A DNA stretch of 64,000 bases from JAPOUP01 sp965199865 (GTDB lineage: Bacteria; Pseudomonadota; Alphaproteobacteria; Rhodobacterales; Rhodobacteraceae): assembly GCA_965199865.1 (NCBI GenBank), contig CBDATU010000016.1, forward strand, positions 1 through 64,000, read 5' to 3'. Positions within the stretch are counted from its first letter, which is position 1. Each line of letters begins with the position of its first letter. Shown here piece after piece: positions 43,510-53,701 of the stretch. Under the pieces are notes generated by a model. It saw only the letters and a program-made list of their open reading frames with translations, did not search any database and was not told where the DNA came from. Both the position numbers and the translations under genes were made by a program.

Positions 43510-43798
43510 TTCCCAGGACTTCCTGCCAATCGGCGAAAGGATCGGTCTGGCGACCCATCCACGCGAAACGCACCTGTTCGTCTTCGACCTTGTAGACCAG
43601 CAGTCAGTCCGGTTCGATGTGCGCGTCCCGAAAGCTCCGCCACCTCCCTTTGAGCGGGTGGTCTCTGCATTTCGGAGGCAGTGACCTACCCTCGATCAGC
43701 AGCTGCATCAGACTCTAGAGCTATTCAATGTTCCTGCCCCACTTTCTGGCGGCCTTCAGGTCGCGCTTGAACTGCCCAGAGTAGACGGGTGCCCGCAT
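43510..43798 (-). pseudogene. YafQ-family RNase toxin, broken
   Basis: From ATG 43798 it reads MRAPVYSGQFKRDLKAARKW, GRNIE, LMQLLIEGRSLPPKCRDHPL, KGRWRSFRDAHIEPD, LLVYKVEDEQVRFAWMG. This is a RelE/YafQ toxin, including the His and catalytic region CRDHPL. TAG codons follow NIE and the next Leu, and TGA follows IEPD where Trp is usual. No full-length toxin can be made. Confidence 0.85.
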
Positions 43799-44057
43799 CC
43801 GATGCCCAGTTCCCTGAACACCCCGACCGTATTTTCCGCCTGATGCAGGTTCTCACCCTGTTCGCTTCTGGCAGCGTCTCGGCAGTGAGCCTGTTGGGAA
43901 CCCGCAACTCGAACGGCAGCACCCGCTCGCTCACGACCCTGGCCAACCCGATGCGTATGTAGTCGGACACGGTCAGCCCCTTGGCGGTCAGTATCTCGGT
44001 GGCCTCGTCTTTCAGCTACCCATTAACACGGGCGCGGACAACTTCGGTCGTGGCCAT
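43768..44057 (-). pseudogene. DinJ/RelB antitoxin, broken
   Basis: MATTEVVRARVNG, then TAG (44018-44016, expected Glu or Gln), then LKDEATEILTAKGLTVSDYI, RIGLARVVSERVLPFELRVP, NRLTAETLPEA. This is the ribbon-helix-helix DinJ pattern. A frameshift near 43875 is needed to read the tail (GENLHQAENTVGVF), which ends overlapping the yafQ start. Confidence 0.85.
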
Positions 44058-44802
44058 AACGATTCTTCAGGTTATCGACATCCGGTTGTAGCCCATCCGT
44101 GCACAAAGCCCTCTGCCATGTGGATATTTCTGGAAATTATTTTCGAATATGCCTATCAAACCACCTCGCATAGGCTGAAAACGTGCTGCGAACCTGTCGG
44201 CAGGGAGAAATCCGTGACCGCACGTCTGAAGTCAGCATTACGGAATGGCAGGCCAATCTCCTCATCGGATCATCATTTACTGGTATACGAAGCATCCAGG
44301 CTCAGAGGGTTCTGTGATACGATCCTGCCCCCTATCGGAATCCACCCCAACCGTAACGGGTGGTTCCCGCCGTTTTTTCCAAATGCCGAAATTTCGGCCG
44401 TGCGCTGGCGCGTAAATAGGCATGGAGCATGGCGCGGCTATAGGTTGGGTGCCTAGGCGGCTTCCGGCGCTGTATCGGCTTCCTGTGGTGTCTAATGACT
44501 TATGCGCGGTATTGCCGCTGCAGCTCGCGGACCTTGTCGCCGGCGTCCGAAGCCGGACCGACGGGACGGGAATGGGCCTCGGATCCCCGGAAGCACGGTA
44601 TGACATCCTGTTCAGATAGAAAAGCCGCTCGGAAGCGGCCTTTCTGCGGTTTCCATACCGGGCTTTGAAGGTCGGGACCCCGACGTGCCTGCTCGACGCG
44701 GAGCCTGACAGGACATTGCACGGTACTGTCCCAGTTTGACCTTTACGGTGCACATCCGGTAATTTCTCGGCTTGGGACATGTTCGGCGATGGAGAGTAAC
44801 GG
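44058..44802. other. 745-bp gap with one hairpin, no recognised gene
   Basis: No family is recognisable on either strand. GCCGCT-CGGA-AGCGGC followed by CTTTCT near 44624-44646 looks like a small plus-strand terminator. The region lies between two pseudogenes and is probably eroded coding DNA. Confidence 0.4.
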
Positions 44803-46162
44803 ATGGCTTTCTCGCTGCGCGGATGTCCGAAGCCAGACCTTGATGGGCTGAGGCAGTTCGTCGAGACGGGTGACAGGGAAGACGCCCCGTTCTTCGTTGG
44901 ACATAAATCAGGAGATCAGGGACGTCGAACGGTTCCGCGAGCGCGTCATGCAGCATGCAAAAACCTGAAAGAGCCTGAAGGGAGCGACTCGCGTCCTTCA
45001 GGGTGCACCTGGCGCCGGCAAGACTGCGATCCTTTCCCATCTTGAGCAGCGATGGTTGAATCAGGAAAGACGGCTCCGATCCCTGTCAGGGTGGATGTTA
45101 AGGACACCGCGGGCATCATCGCTACGGTCGCCGAAGCCGTCAGATCCAGTGCCAACGAGGAATGGAGGAAAACAGAGCACCGGGAGACCAGCGGCAGCGT
45201 CGGAGTTGGTGGAACCGGAATCGGCGGACTGCGCGGGTATTCTGTGACACCGGAAACAACCGGCTTTTCCGCCCTGATAAGACTCCTTCCGCCCGAAAAT
45301 GGTCACGGCCCGTTGTCCTGATGGCCAACGAGATCCAGTCCGTCAAAGCCAACGCTGAACATCTACTGAAACCCCGCACCTCGCCACCTACGGCCTTCCG
45401 GTCGTACCGCTCTACATAGGGCTTGGCAGTTCAGAAAGATCCTGAATCGGTTTGGTCTTTCATGGCTGAGTGACGGAAAGGGGTGCGCAGCATCGGCTGT
45501 CTTGCCCGTAACGACTCCAGTGAGGCGGTGGAGATGATGCTGGACCGTTTCATGATAGACAGGGATGGAGGCGGTCTGGACTGGCCAACCATCATCGCCG
45601 AACGGTCCGACGGCTGGCCACAGCATCTGCACAACGGCATGCGCGCCCTTGGCTTTGGCCTTCTCTGGACCGAAGGCCGTCTTTCCCATGTCAGTGCCGA
45701 TACCATGAAAGCGAAGGAGCGGGAATGCCGCCTTGGCACATATGGCGAACGCATATCACCCGAAATGGAGGACGCTATCCTGCCTGTCGCCAGAATCATG
45801 GAGGGAATTCCGCAAGAAGGGCTGTCAAAACCCGCCATCAAAGCGAAAATCCTTCGGCAGATACGACCGACGGACGATCCCGACGGCGAAGGGTTGTGGC
45901 GCCCCGAAGGCATGGATACAGGCCGTTTCTTTGACCATCGGATCCACAGAGGCGTTCTTCAGGACAGGGCGGGCACCGCCACTGTCCGATCCCATCACTG
46001 CGCAGGTTCCTGATCGGACAGGGCGGGCTGGATCCCGCTGGCCACGCTCCTGTCCCTGCGGATTCGGAGCCGGATTTCGCATTTGCCGGTGATGGTGCGA
46101 TCGGCAACGAATCAGGCGTTTCCAGCGGCGCGGCGTCCGATGCTCCGGAAACCCTGTCTTAG
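44803..46162 (+). pseudogene. AAA/Orc1-like ATPase, broken
   Basis: Pieces in successive frames give one ATPase: MAFSLRGCPKPDLDGLRQFV, APFFVGHK, EIRDVERFRERVMQHAK (then TGA), GATRVLQGAPGAGKTAILSH (Walker A), APIPVRVDVKDTAGIIATVA, WSRPVVLMANEIQSVK (Walker B-like, with Ala-Asn where Val-Asp is usual), LPVVPLYIGLGSS, and a C-terminal winged-helix-like part, GGGLDWPTIIAERSDGWPQH, to a TAG at 46160-46162. At least four frame changes and one stop break it. Its original role is unknown. Confidence 0.75.
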
Positions 46163-46685
46163 GCCGACCTCCCAATGGATGAAGAAGCCCAATTCCCACC
46201 AGCGGCAGCAAGAGCGACGTTCTGTCCATCTGCTGAACATGCCCGCTCGCCTGAGCCCGAAGCGTAGCACGAGAATTCCTTCACCGACGTGACCGCGCCT
46301 GTCATGGCCAGCTCACACAAAGACCACCTTCTGAACGTTCACCGCAGCACCCAGCCTCATCCTATGGACTGGGAACGTAAACTCAGCCACCAAACCTCCA
46401 TATCTGGACAAAAATTGGATAAAATCCCTATATAATGTGCTCAACAATCAGGTACAAACCCTCAAATCCTTGTCCGTTCTCCCTGTCAGGGAGCCAAACG
46501 CATCGACGGACGAACCATTGCGGGAAGACAGACTTCCGAAGGCGATAGCCATGTACTATCACCGATTGACAACAGTTTGCCCCTCCCTGGACTGAACGGA
46601 ATCCGCAGCAGTTCGGACCAGGGAACGCATTGACGCCAATTCAGGAAAGCGGCAGGAGAAATCGGCGGATGGAGTTCTTCCTGAC
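46163..46685. other. gap with no recognised gene
   Basis: AT-rich near 46400-46450. It presumably carries the promoter of the amidotransferase gene. No recognised coding remnant. Confidence 0.35.
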
Positions 46686-47423
46686 ATGGACAGACCATTT
46701 CTCATACTGCAGCTCAGACCGGAACCCGAAGCGTCGGACAGCGAATATGCCGCCATTCTGAATAAGGGTGGCCTGACATCGCAGCAGACCAGACGAATCC
46801 AGCTGGACCACGAAGCGGTTCCCGCCGAACTGCAGCTTGACAGCTTTGCCGGCATCATCGTCGGCGGTGGGCCTGGCTGTGTCAGCGATCCACCCGACGC
46901 CAAATCACCGGACGAAGCCCGTATCGAATCGACGATACTGAAAATGATGCCCGAAATCACCGGTCGTGATCTGCCGTTTCTTGGCTGCTGCTACGGGATC
47001 GGGATCCTCGCCCATCATCTTGGCGGAACCGTGGCCAAGGAACGGTATTCCGAACCTGTCGGTGTATCGGCCTGCGAGCTAACCGATGAAGGGCGCAGCG
47101 ATCCCCTGCTTGCGGATTGTCCGGACAGGTTCGATGCCTTTGTGGGCCACAAGGAAGCAGTTCAGGCACTGCCCTCCGGCGCAACCCATCTCGTTTGGTC
47201 CGAATCCTGTCCATATCAGATGATTCGCCATGGAAGGAACGTTTATGCCACCCAGTTTCATCCGGAAGCCGATGCAGACGAATTCGAGGTACGAATACGG
47301 ATCTACAGGAGTTACGGATATTTTCCGCCCGAGGATGCAGACCGCCTAACAGAAATCTGCCATGCGGCGGCCGTTCACGCGACAGGGTCGATTCTGCGTC
47401 GATTCGTGGAGCGCTACAGCTGA
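46686..47423 (+). CDS. class I glutamine amidotransferase (GuaA-like domain)
   Basis: 245 residues. The nucleophile is in LPFLGCCYGIGILAHHLGG (second Cys), the oxyanion region in GIIVGGGPG, and the His-Glu pair in YATQFHPEAD. The stand-alone domain resembles GMP-synthase-like amidotransferases. Relatives near sarcosine or dimethylglycine genes suggest a role in methylated-amine or glutamine metabolism. The convergent neighbour at 47538-49982 supports only a loose link. The synthase partner is not evident. Confidence 0.85.
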   Translation: MDRPFLILQLRPEPEASDSEYAAILNKGGLTSQQTRRIQLDHEAVPAELQLDSFAGIIVGGGPGCVSDPPDAKSPDEARIESTILKMMPEITGRDLPFLGCCYGIGILAHHLGGTVAKERYSEPVGVSACELTDEGRSDPLLADCPDRFDAFVGHKEAVQALPSGATHLVWSESCPYQMIRHGRNVYATQFHPEADADEFEVRIRIYRSYGYFPPEDADRLTEICHAAAVHATGSILRRFVERYS

Positions 47424-47537
47424 AGCGCCAGATCCTGCCGACAATTGATGTCATTGGCGACACCCCCGAGAACCGGTAGCCTTACCACCGTCGGAACCGC
47501 CTACCACCTTTATTCTGGCCATGTACAGTCAGCGCCC

Positions 47538-49982
47538 TCACGCCCGGACCCTTTCCGCCTTCGGATCGTAAAGGGGGCGCAGCGATGCCCTGGCCTTCAC
47601 CCGGACACTCGCCACCTCAATCTCATATTCTGATGCCAGAATGTCCTCGGCACGCTCACCCTGGCTAGGTACATATCCCATGCCGATGGCCGCCCCAAGC
47701 GCATGTCCGTAATTGCCTGAACTCAGGTAGCCGACGAATTCGCCGTCTCGGATGATGGGTTCATTGTGGAACAGCAGCGGCTCGGGGTCGGTAAGGATGA
47801 ACTGAACCAGGCGTCGGGACAGCCCCTCTTCCTTCTTCCCAAGCACCGCGTCACGGCCGATGAACCCGGGCTTGGCCGTCTTCACCGCGAATCCAAGTCC
47901 CGCTTCCAGAACATGATCCTCGCAGGTGATGTCATGTCCGAAATGCCGGTACGCCTTCTCGATACGGCAGGAATCCATCATGTGCATGCCACAGAGTCTG
48001 GCACCCAGGGCCTGACCCGCCTCCCACAGCGTCTCAAACGCATGGCCCGCCATATCGGTGGAAACATAGACCTCCCAGCCCAGTTCGCCGACATAGGTAA
48101 TTCGGTGCGCCCTTGCCATCGCCATTCCAAACTCGATCTCCCGCATCGTCCCGAATGGATGGGCATCGTTGGAAAAATCCGCCGGGCTGACCGCCTGCAT
48201 CAGAGTTCGGGCGGAAGGCCCCATAACAGCCAGAACCGCCTCACCGGCCGTCACATCCGTGATCGTTACGCGCCGGTCACCCAGCCAGCGGCGCAGCCAG
48301 ATCTCATCGGCAAGCCGAGTCGCAGCGGGAGTTACAACCAGATAGGCAGTCTCCGAAAGGCGGGTAACGGTAACGTCCGCCTCAATGCCACCCTGGGCAT
48401 TCAGGAATTGGGTATAGACGATCCTTCCCTCGGGTACCGACATGTCATTGCCGCAGACGAAGTTCAGAAACGCTTCCGCGTCCGGACCTTCGACACGCAG
48501 CTTGCCGAAGGACGACATGTCATAGATCCCCACGCCTTCGCGCACAGCCATGTGCTCGCGTGCACTGTTGTCGAACCAGTTCTGCCGTTTCCAGCCGTAC
48601 CGGTATGCGCGATCCTGTCCATCTTCGGCGAACCAGTTGGCGCGCTCCCATCCGGCAGCCTCACCGAACACGGCACCGCCTGCCTTTAGGTGTTCATGGA
48701 AAGGCGTCCGCCGTATTCCGCGTGCGGTTTCTTTCTGGCGATAGGGCCAGTGATCGGCGTAGAGCAGCCCCAAAGTCTCACGGGACCGTTCCGCGAGATA
48801 GCGCCGGTTTCCCTGAAACGGCTGCATGCGCCCTATATCCACATCACCCAGGTCGAAAGGCCTCTCACCCGTTTCCATCCAGCTTGCCAGCGCCATACCT
48901 GCGCCCCCCGCCGACTGGATGCCCACCGAGTTGAACCCTGCTGCGACCCAGACATTGTCCATTTCCGGGCAAAGGCCAAGATGGTAGGCATCGTCAGGCG
49001 TGAAGCTCTCAGGACCATTGAAGAAGGTATGAATGCCCGCGCTCGCCAGCATCGGCATCCGCTTCACCGCACGTTCAAGGATCGGCTCAAAATGATCCAG
49101 ATCCTCAGGTAGCTGGCCAAACTCGAAATCATCAGGAATGCCGTCGAGCCCCCATGGTTTCGCCACCGGCTCGAACGCTCCAAGCAGTATTTTTCCGGCA
49201 TCCTCCTTATAGTAGGCGCACTCGTCCGGAACCCGAAGCACCGGCAAACGCGATAGTCCGTCGATTGGTTCGCTGACAATATAAAAATGCTCGCAGGCCT
49301 GCAGCGGAACATTCGTGTTCATCATCCGCCCAACCTCGCGGCCCCACATGCCGGAGCAGTTTACCACATGCTCGCAGGAGATCGTTCCGCTCTCTCCCGT
49401 CCCGTTGGCCCAGTGCACATCCGTGATACGCCGCCCATTTCGCGTCACCCCGGTTGCAGCAGTGCGTTCGAATATCCCTACGCCCCGCTGTCGCGCACCC
49501 TTCGCAAGTGCCAGAGCGATATTCGCCGGGTCACCCTGACCATCCCTTGCCAGATAGACTCCCGCCCTGACGTCCTCGACATTCAGGTGCGGATACCGCT
49601 CCTTTACCTCTTCCGGATTGATTTCCTCGATTTCGACGCCGAAGGCACGCGCCATTGACGCCTGACGGAAAATCTCCTCCTGTCGGTCCTCAGTCAGCGC
49701 TACGGTGATTGACCCGACCCGCGTAAAGCCTGTGGCGACTCCGGTCTCCTCTTCCAGAGCGCCATAGAGTTCCTGGCTGTATTTTGCGAGCCGCGTCATG
49801 TTCGCAGTGGCGCGAAGCTGCGCGATCAACCCGGCGGCGTGCCATGTGGTGCCACTGGTCAGGCTCCGGCGTTCCAGAAGGACAACGTCCTGCCAACCTT
49901 CCTTTGCCAGATGATAGGCCACGGAGCAGCCAACAACTCCACCACCGATTATGACTACACGGGCATGGGAAGGGACGCTCAT
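47538..49982 (-). CDS. dimethylglycine/sarcosine dehydrogenase-like flavoprotein A
   Basis: 814 residues. The N-terminal DAO domain has the FAD motif VVIIGGGVVGCSVAYHLAKEG at about 8-28. TSGTTWHAAGL carries the His that links FAD covalently in mammalian DMGDH/SARDH. The C-terminal half is GcvT-like (folate-binding), with MGPSARTLMQAVSP and YVGELGWEVYV typical. It would demethylate an N-methyl amine and pass the methyl group to tetrahydrofolate. It overlaps the PPOX gene by 4 bp. A paralogue, flavoprotein B, lies upstream in the same operon. Confidence 0.88.
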   Translation of the reverse strand: MSVPSHARVVIIGGGVVGCSVAYHLAKEGWQDVVLLERRSLTSGTTWHAAGLIAQLRATANMTRLAKYSQELYGALEEETGVATGFTRVGSITVALTEDRQEEIFRQASMARAFGVEIEEINPEEVKERYPHLNVEDVRAGVYLARDGQGDPANIALALAKGARQRGVGIFERTAATGVTRNGRRITDVHWANGTGESGTISCEHVVNCSGMWGREVGRMMNTNVPLQACEHFYIVSEPIDGLSRLPVLRVPDECAYYKEDAGKILLGAFEPVAKPWGLDGIPDDFEFGQLPEDLDHFEPILERAVKRMPMLASAGIHTFFNGPESFTPDDAYHLGLCPEMDNVWVAAGFNSVGIQSAGGAGMALASWMETGERPFDLGDVDIGRMQPFQGNRRYLAERSRETLGLLYADHWPYRQKETARGIRRTPFHEHLKAGGAVFGEAAGWERANWFAEDGQDRAYRYGWKRQNWFDNSAREHMAVREGVGIYDMSSFGKLRVEGPDAEAFLNFVCGNDMSVPEGRIVYTQFLNAQGGIEADVTVTRLSETAYLVVTPAATRLADEIWLRRWLGDRRVTITDVTAGEAVLAVMGPSARTLMQAVSPADFSNDAHPFGTMREIEFGMAMARAHRITYVGELGWEVYVSTDMAGHAFETLWEAGQALGARLCGMHMMDSCRIEKAYRHFGHDITCEDHVLEAGLGFAVKTAKPGFIGRDAVLGKKEEGLSRRLVQFILTDPEPLLFHNEPIIRDGEFVGYLSSGNYGHALGAAIGMGYVPSQGERAEDILASEYEIEVASVRVKARASLRPLYDPKAERVRA

Positions 49983-50437
49983 GGGTACATCTCCGCGAAT
50001 TTCCGTTTATAGAGCGCGATCATCTCCGCTTCGGTCGCGCCGTCGTCATATGGAGGCGTTGTCAGCAGCCGAACCTCGTCAACACGTACCTTGACGATCA
50101 GGTTGATACGCTCGGCCAATTCAGACCAGAGCGCCTCGAATTCCGGATACAGCGAACCGAACTCCGCCGAATCCCGGCGCACGAAACCTGCCCGGCCACG
50201 GATGCGGACACCTTTCCGGATGAACTGGTCAACGAAATTGACCTCCAGCTCCGGATTCTCCGTCAGATTGGCTACGGTCTGCGGAGAACGAATCTCGCCA
50301 AAGGCGATCGTTTCTTGATTAATCACGATGAACGTGCCTTTGGGTGAGAGGCTGGGCCTTCCGTCCGGCGTCACCGTGGCAACGAATCCAAGCCTCCACT
50401 GTTCGATGCAGCGGATCGCGAATTTCGGTAGTTTCAT
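49979..50437 (-). CDS. pyridoxamine 5'-phosphate oxidase-fold (PPOX) protein
   Basis: 152 residues with the split-barrel FMN-binding fold of the PPOX family: FVATVTPDGRPSLSPKGTFI, IAFGEIRSPQTVANLTENPE, LEVNFVDQFIRKGVRIRGRA. It probably binds FMN or F420-like flavins. It lies between two flavoprotein dehydrogenases and overlaps the downstream one by 4 bp, which suggests an accessory redox role in methylamine breakdown. The function is not known. Confidence 0.85.
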   Translation of the reverse strand: MKLPKFAIRCIEQWRLGFVATVTPDGRPSLSPKGTFIVINQETIAFGEIRSPQTVANLTENPELEVNFVDQFIRKGVRIRGRAGFVRRDSAEFGSLYPEFEALWSELAERINLIVKVRVDEVRLLTTPPYDDGATEAEMIALYKRKFAEMYP

Positions 50438-50579
50438 CGGTCAGTTCTCCTGGCTCCGCTTCCACCTCGTTTCCGCCCTTCAACGCCTCGCTACGGTCGA
50501 CCCGCCGATCCACGCAATCCGTGGCAACGGCTCCGAACTGGCGGACAGCCCCACGGCTCAGCGCATCGATTGCCGCGGA

Positions 50580-53027
50580 CTATGCCCTAAGCCTTTCATT
50601 GCCGGGATCCCAAAGCGGCTGGTCGGCCTGCACGGTCGCAGGATAGCGGGAACCGAATATCTCCACTTCCAGCCGCCTTCCCTCCTCCGCAAGATCGGAT
50701 CGAATCATGGCCAGCCCGATGCATGCGTTGACACGGTATCCCCAACCGCCACTCGTGATCTCACCCACTACGTCGTTACCATCCCAAACCGTCGACATGT
50801 ACGGCGGATCCTGTTCTCCCGCCTCGATGACCAGCGTGGCAAACCGTTTCCTCAGCCCACGCTGCCGCTCATTCTGCAGCGCGGTCTTTCCAGGGAACCA
50901 CTGCGGCTTGTCAAATCTGACAAAACGGTCCATCCCACCTTCGAGGAGCGAGTAGTCGGTTGACAGATCCCCCTTCCAGGCCCGGTAGCCCTTCTCCAGC
51001 CGTAGGCGATCAAGCGCCCACATTCCGAATGGCCTGCAGCCAAGCTCCATAAGCGAATCCCAGACAGCCGGAGCCGCATCGAAATCGCAATGCACCTCCC
51101 AGCCCAACTCTCCCGCAAAGGACATGCGCAGCAGCACACAGCTCTTCCCAGCCACAGTCGCCTGCTGGAAACTCAACCAGCCTTTTGATAGGTCCGCGTC
51201 GCTAATCGCGGCGAGCATCTCGCGGGACCTTGGACCGGTAACGAGTAGGCATTCGTATTTCTCTGTCCGGTCATGCACCTCGATTCCCTCGGGTGCCTGC
51301 CGCCGCAGCAGCTCTCCGTCATGCCATTGTGCGGCAGCTGCCGTGATGAGCCACATTGTGTCATCTGACCGCGGGATGACGGACATTTCGGTCAGGATCC
51401 TGCCCCGCGCATCAGGAAAATATGCCAGACCGACCCTACCGACGGATGGCAACCGGGATGCTGTCAGCCCATCAAGCCAGTCGCGCGCACCCGGTCCTTC
51501 CACAGCCAGCCGCGAAAAGCCGGTTATTGGCAGCACACCACAACCATCCCGCACGATCTCGCATTCCTCTTTCACCCGGATTTCCCAAGGTCCGTTCCGG
51601 TCCCATGTCTGTGTTGCCTCTTCAGAAACGTCTTCGCCCGGCCTAGCGAAGTAATTCGCCCGCTCCCAGCCGTTATAGGTTCCAAACACCGCACCGGCTT
51701 CCTGGAGCCGCGAATGCAGGCTGGACAGTTTCCGGTTCCGTCCAGCTGGCCAGACATGGTGCGGGAAGTGCATGGCATATTCGTGGCCGTAGACTTCCAT
51801 GCCTTTGTCAATGCAGAATTCGCGGTCAGTGTAGTCGGTGTAGCGCCTTGGATCGAGCGACCAGCAATCCCACTCGGTCTGACCTTCGGTAACCCATTCC
51901 GCAAGAATCTTTCCCGCGCCACCAGCCTGAGCGATTCCGAAGGTGAATACGCAGGCTTCGAAGGCGTTCGGCACCCCTGGCATCGGCCCGATCAGCGGAT
52001 TGCCGTCCGGTGCGTAGGGAATGGGCCCATTGATCACCTTGGCAATACCGGCAGAGCCAAGGATTGGAACCCGGGCCATGGCATCCTCGACATACGCCTC
52101 CAGCCGTTCGAGGTCATCCGGGAACAACTGGAATGAGAAGTCATTCGGCATCGGGTCGTCAGGAGTGCACCAATGTGCCCTACAGTTACGCTCATAAGGC
52201 CCGAGGTTCAGCCCAAACTTTTCCTGCCGCAGGTAATAGGACGTATCAACGTCACGAAGCAGGGGCAGTTTCGCTTGGCCGGTTTCCCTACACCAATCCT
52301 CAAGCGCCGGAATGTCCTCAGTGAGGAGGTACTGATGGCTCATCACCATCATCGGGACAGTACGCCCTCCATGCAGCCTGAACCATTCACCTACCCGCTG
52401 CGCGTAATATCCCGCGGCGTTTACGACATATTCGCAGCGGATATCACCCTGCTCAGTATGCACGATCCATTCACCGCCCTGACGGCTCACCCCGGTCGCT
52501 GGGGTAAATCGCAGGATCCCGGCACCCAGGTCGCGGGCACCTTTCGCTAGGGCCTGGGTCAATTGGGCGGGATCTATGTCACCGTCATCCGGGTCATAGA
52601 GAGCTCCTTTCAGATCATGGAGCTCGATGAACGGATAGCGGGTCCTGATCTCTTCAGGACTGATGGTTTCGACACCGAGGCCCTGATAGCGGCCCATGCC
52701 GCAGGCACGTTCGAATTCCATCATCCGGTCCCGGGAATGCGCGAGCCGGATCGACCCTGTGACGTGGTAGTTCATGGGATAGCCGACCTCTTCGGCAAGC
52801 CCACGGTAGAGCTCGGTCGAATAGCGCTGCATGTTCATCACCGCCCAGCCCGTGGAGAAGGTGGGCACGTTGCCAGCCGCATGCCAGGTCGACCCTGCTG
52901 TCAGTTCGTTCCGCTCCAGGAGAACGCAGTCTGTCCATCCGGCTTTCGCCAAATGGTATAGTGACGAGACCCCCACGGCACCGCCGCCAATGATGACCAC
53001 GCGGGCGGTTGACACAGTATCAGCCAT
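50580..53027 (-). CDS. dimethylglycine/sarcosine dehydrogenase-like flavoprotein B
   Basis: 815 residues, same architecture as flavoprotein A. The FAD motif is VVIIGGGAVGVSSLYHLAKAG at about 9-29. TAGSTWHAAGN carries the covalent-FAD His. A central FAO_M domain follows, then GcvT (MLAAISDADLSKGWL, SFAGELGWEVHCDFD) and GcvT_C at the end. The two paralogues may act on successive substrates, for example dimethylglycine then sarcosine. Which is which cannot be told from sequence. Intact. Confidence 0.88.
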   Translation of the reverse strand: MADTVSTARVVIIGGGAVGVSSLYHLAKAGWTDCVLLERNELTAGSTWHAAGNVPTFSTGWAVMNMQRYSTELYRGLAEEVGYPMNYHVTGSIRLAHSRDRMMEFERACGMGRYQGLGVETISPEEIRTRYPFIELHDLKGALYDPDDGDIDPAQLTQALAKGARDLGAGILRFTPATGVSRQGGEWIVHTEQGDIRCEYVVNAAGYYAQRVGEWFRLHGGRTVPMMVMSHQYLLTEDIPALEDWCRETGQAKLPLLRDVDTSYYLRQEKFGLNLGPYERNCRAHWCTPDDPMPNDFSFQLFPDDLERLEAYVEDAMARVPILGSAGIAKVINGPIPYAPDGNPLIGPMPGVPNAFEACVFTFGIAQAGGAGKILAEWVTEGQTEWDCWSLDPRRYTDYTDREFCIDKGMEVYGHEYAMHFPHHVWPAGRNRKLSSLHSRLQEAGAVFGTYNGWERANYFARPGEDVSEEATQTWDRNGPWEIRVKEECEIVRDGCGVLPITGFSRLAVEGPGARDWLDGLTASRLPSVGRVGLAYFPDARGRILTEMSVIPRSDDTMWLITAAAAQWHDGELLRRQAPEGIEVHDRTEKYECLLVTGPRSREMLAAISDADLSKGWLSFQQATVAGKSCVLLRMSFAGELGWEVHCDFDAAPAVWDSLMELGCRPFGMWALDRLRLEKGYRAWKGDLSTDYSLLEGGMDRFVRFDKPQWFPGKTALQNERQRGLRKRFATLVIEAGEQDPPYMSTVWDGNDVVGEITSGGWGYRVNACIGLAMIRSDLAEEGRRLEVEIFGSRYPATVQADQPLWDPGNERLRA

Positions 53028-53146
53028 AACTCTCTCCTCTATTGACCTAACGACCGCTCCGTCCTGGTGTTCGCACCGGAGGATTCCACGGAAGGTGCCT
53101 CAGCCCTCTGACTGCGCCACGGCCTGGATTCGCAGGGAAGACCATC

Positions 53147-53701
53147 TCAGTAGACCGGAGGGGAGATGACCCATACCGCCACGGCCGGAGCATCGTATGG
53201 ATTGGCCCAGCGCAGCGATTCGCCACGCACGCGAAAGCTGTCGCCCTCTCCAACGGTAAACATCTCGTCCCCAAGCCAGATGTCGAGCCTTCCCGATACG
53301 ATGATGGCAAGTTCGGCGGTTTCCCGTGTGACCGGTCCTGGCAGTTCGGCACCGGGGAGAAACGTCGAATGTATCACTTCGAAAGTATCGGTAAGATCAG
53401 GAGACAGCAGTTCCTCGATCAGTCCAGGTACACGCTGGCCAATGGCTCTTCGGGCCTCCCGACGGACAACGCGTCCCGCTTCGTCTCCTGGTCCATCCGG
53501 CGTGGCGAATAGTGATACGGAAACGTCTAGCGCCTCGGCCACGGCCGTCAGTCCCGCGCGATCCAGCCGCGAAATGTCGCGCTCGACCTGACTGAGCCAG
53601 CCCACGGATCGGCCGAGACGCTCGGATAGCGCTTCCAGCGTCAGGCCACGACTCCTGCGCAGGCTCCTGAGGTCTGCACCAAGTGTGCGTGCCGTTTCCA
53701 T
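53147..53701 (-). CDS. XRE-cupin transcriptional regulator
   Basis: 184 residues from ATG 53701 (METARTLGADLRSLRRSRGL). HTH at about 12-60 (LTLEALSERLGRSVGWLSQV), and a cupin sensor domain at the C-terminus (ELAIIVSGRLDIWLGDEMFT, VGEGDSFRVRG). It is first in the operon, ahead of the methylamine flavoproteins, so it probably controls them in response to a small ligand. The longer frame from 53770 has no family support. Confidence 0.88.
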   Translation of the reverse strand: METARTLGADLRSLRRSRGLTLEALSERLGRSVGWLSQVERDISRLDRAGLTAVAEALDVSVSLFATPDGPGDEAGRVVRREARRAIGQRVPGLIEELLSPDLTDTFEVIHSTFLPGAELPGPVTRETAELAIIVSGRLDIWLGDEMFTVGEGDSFRVRGESLRWANPYDAPAVAVWVISPPVY

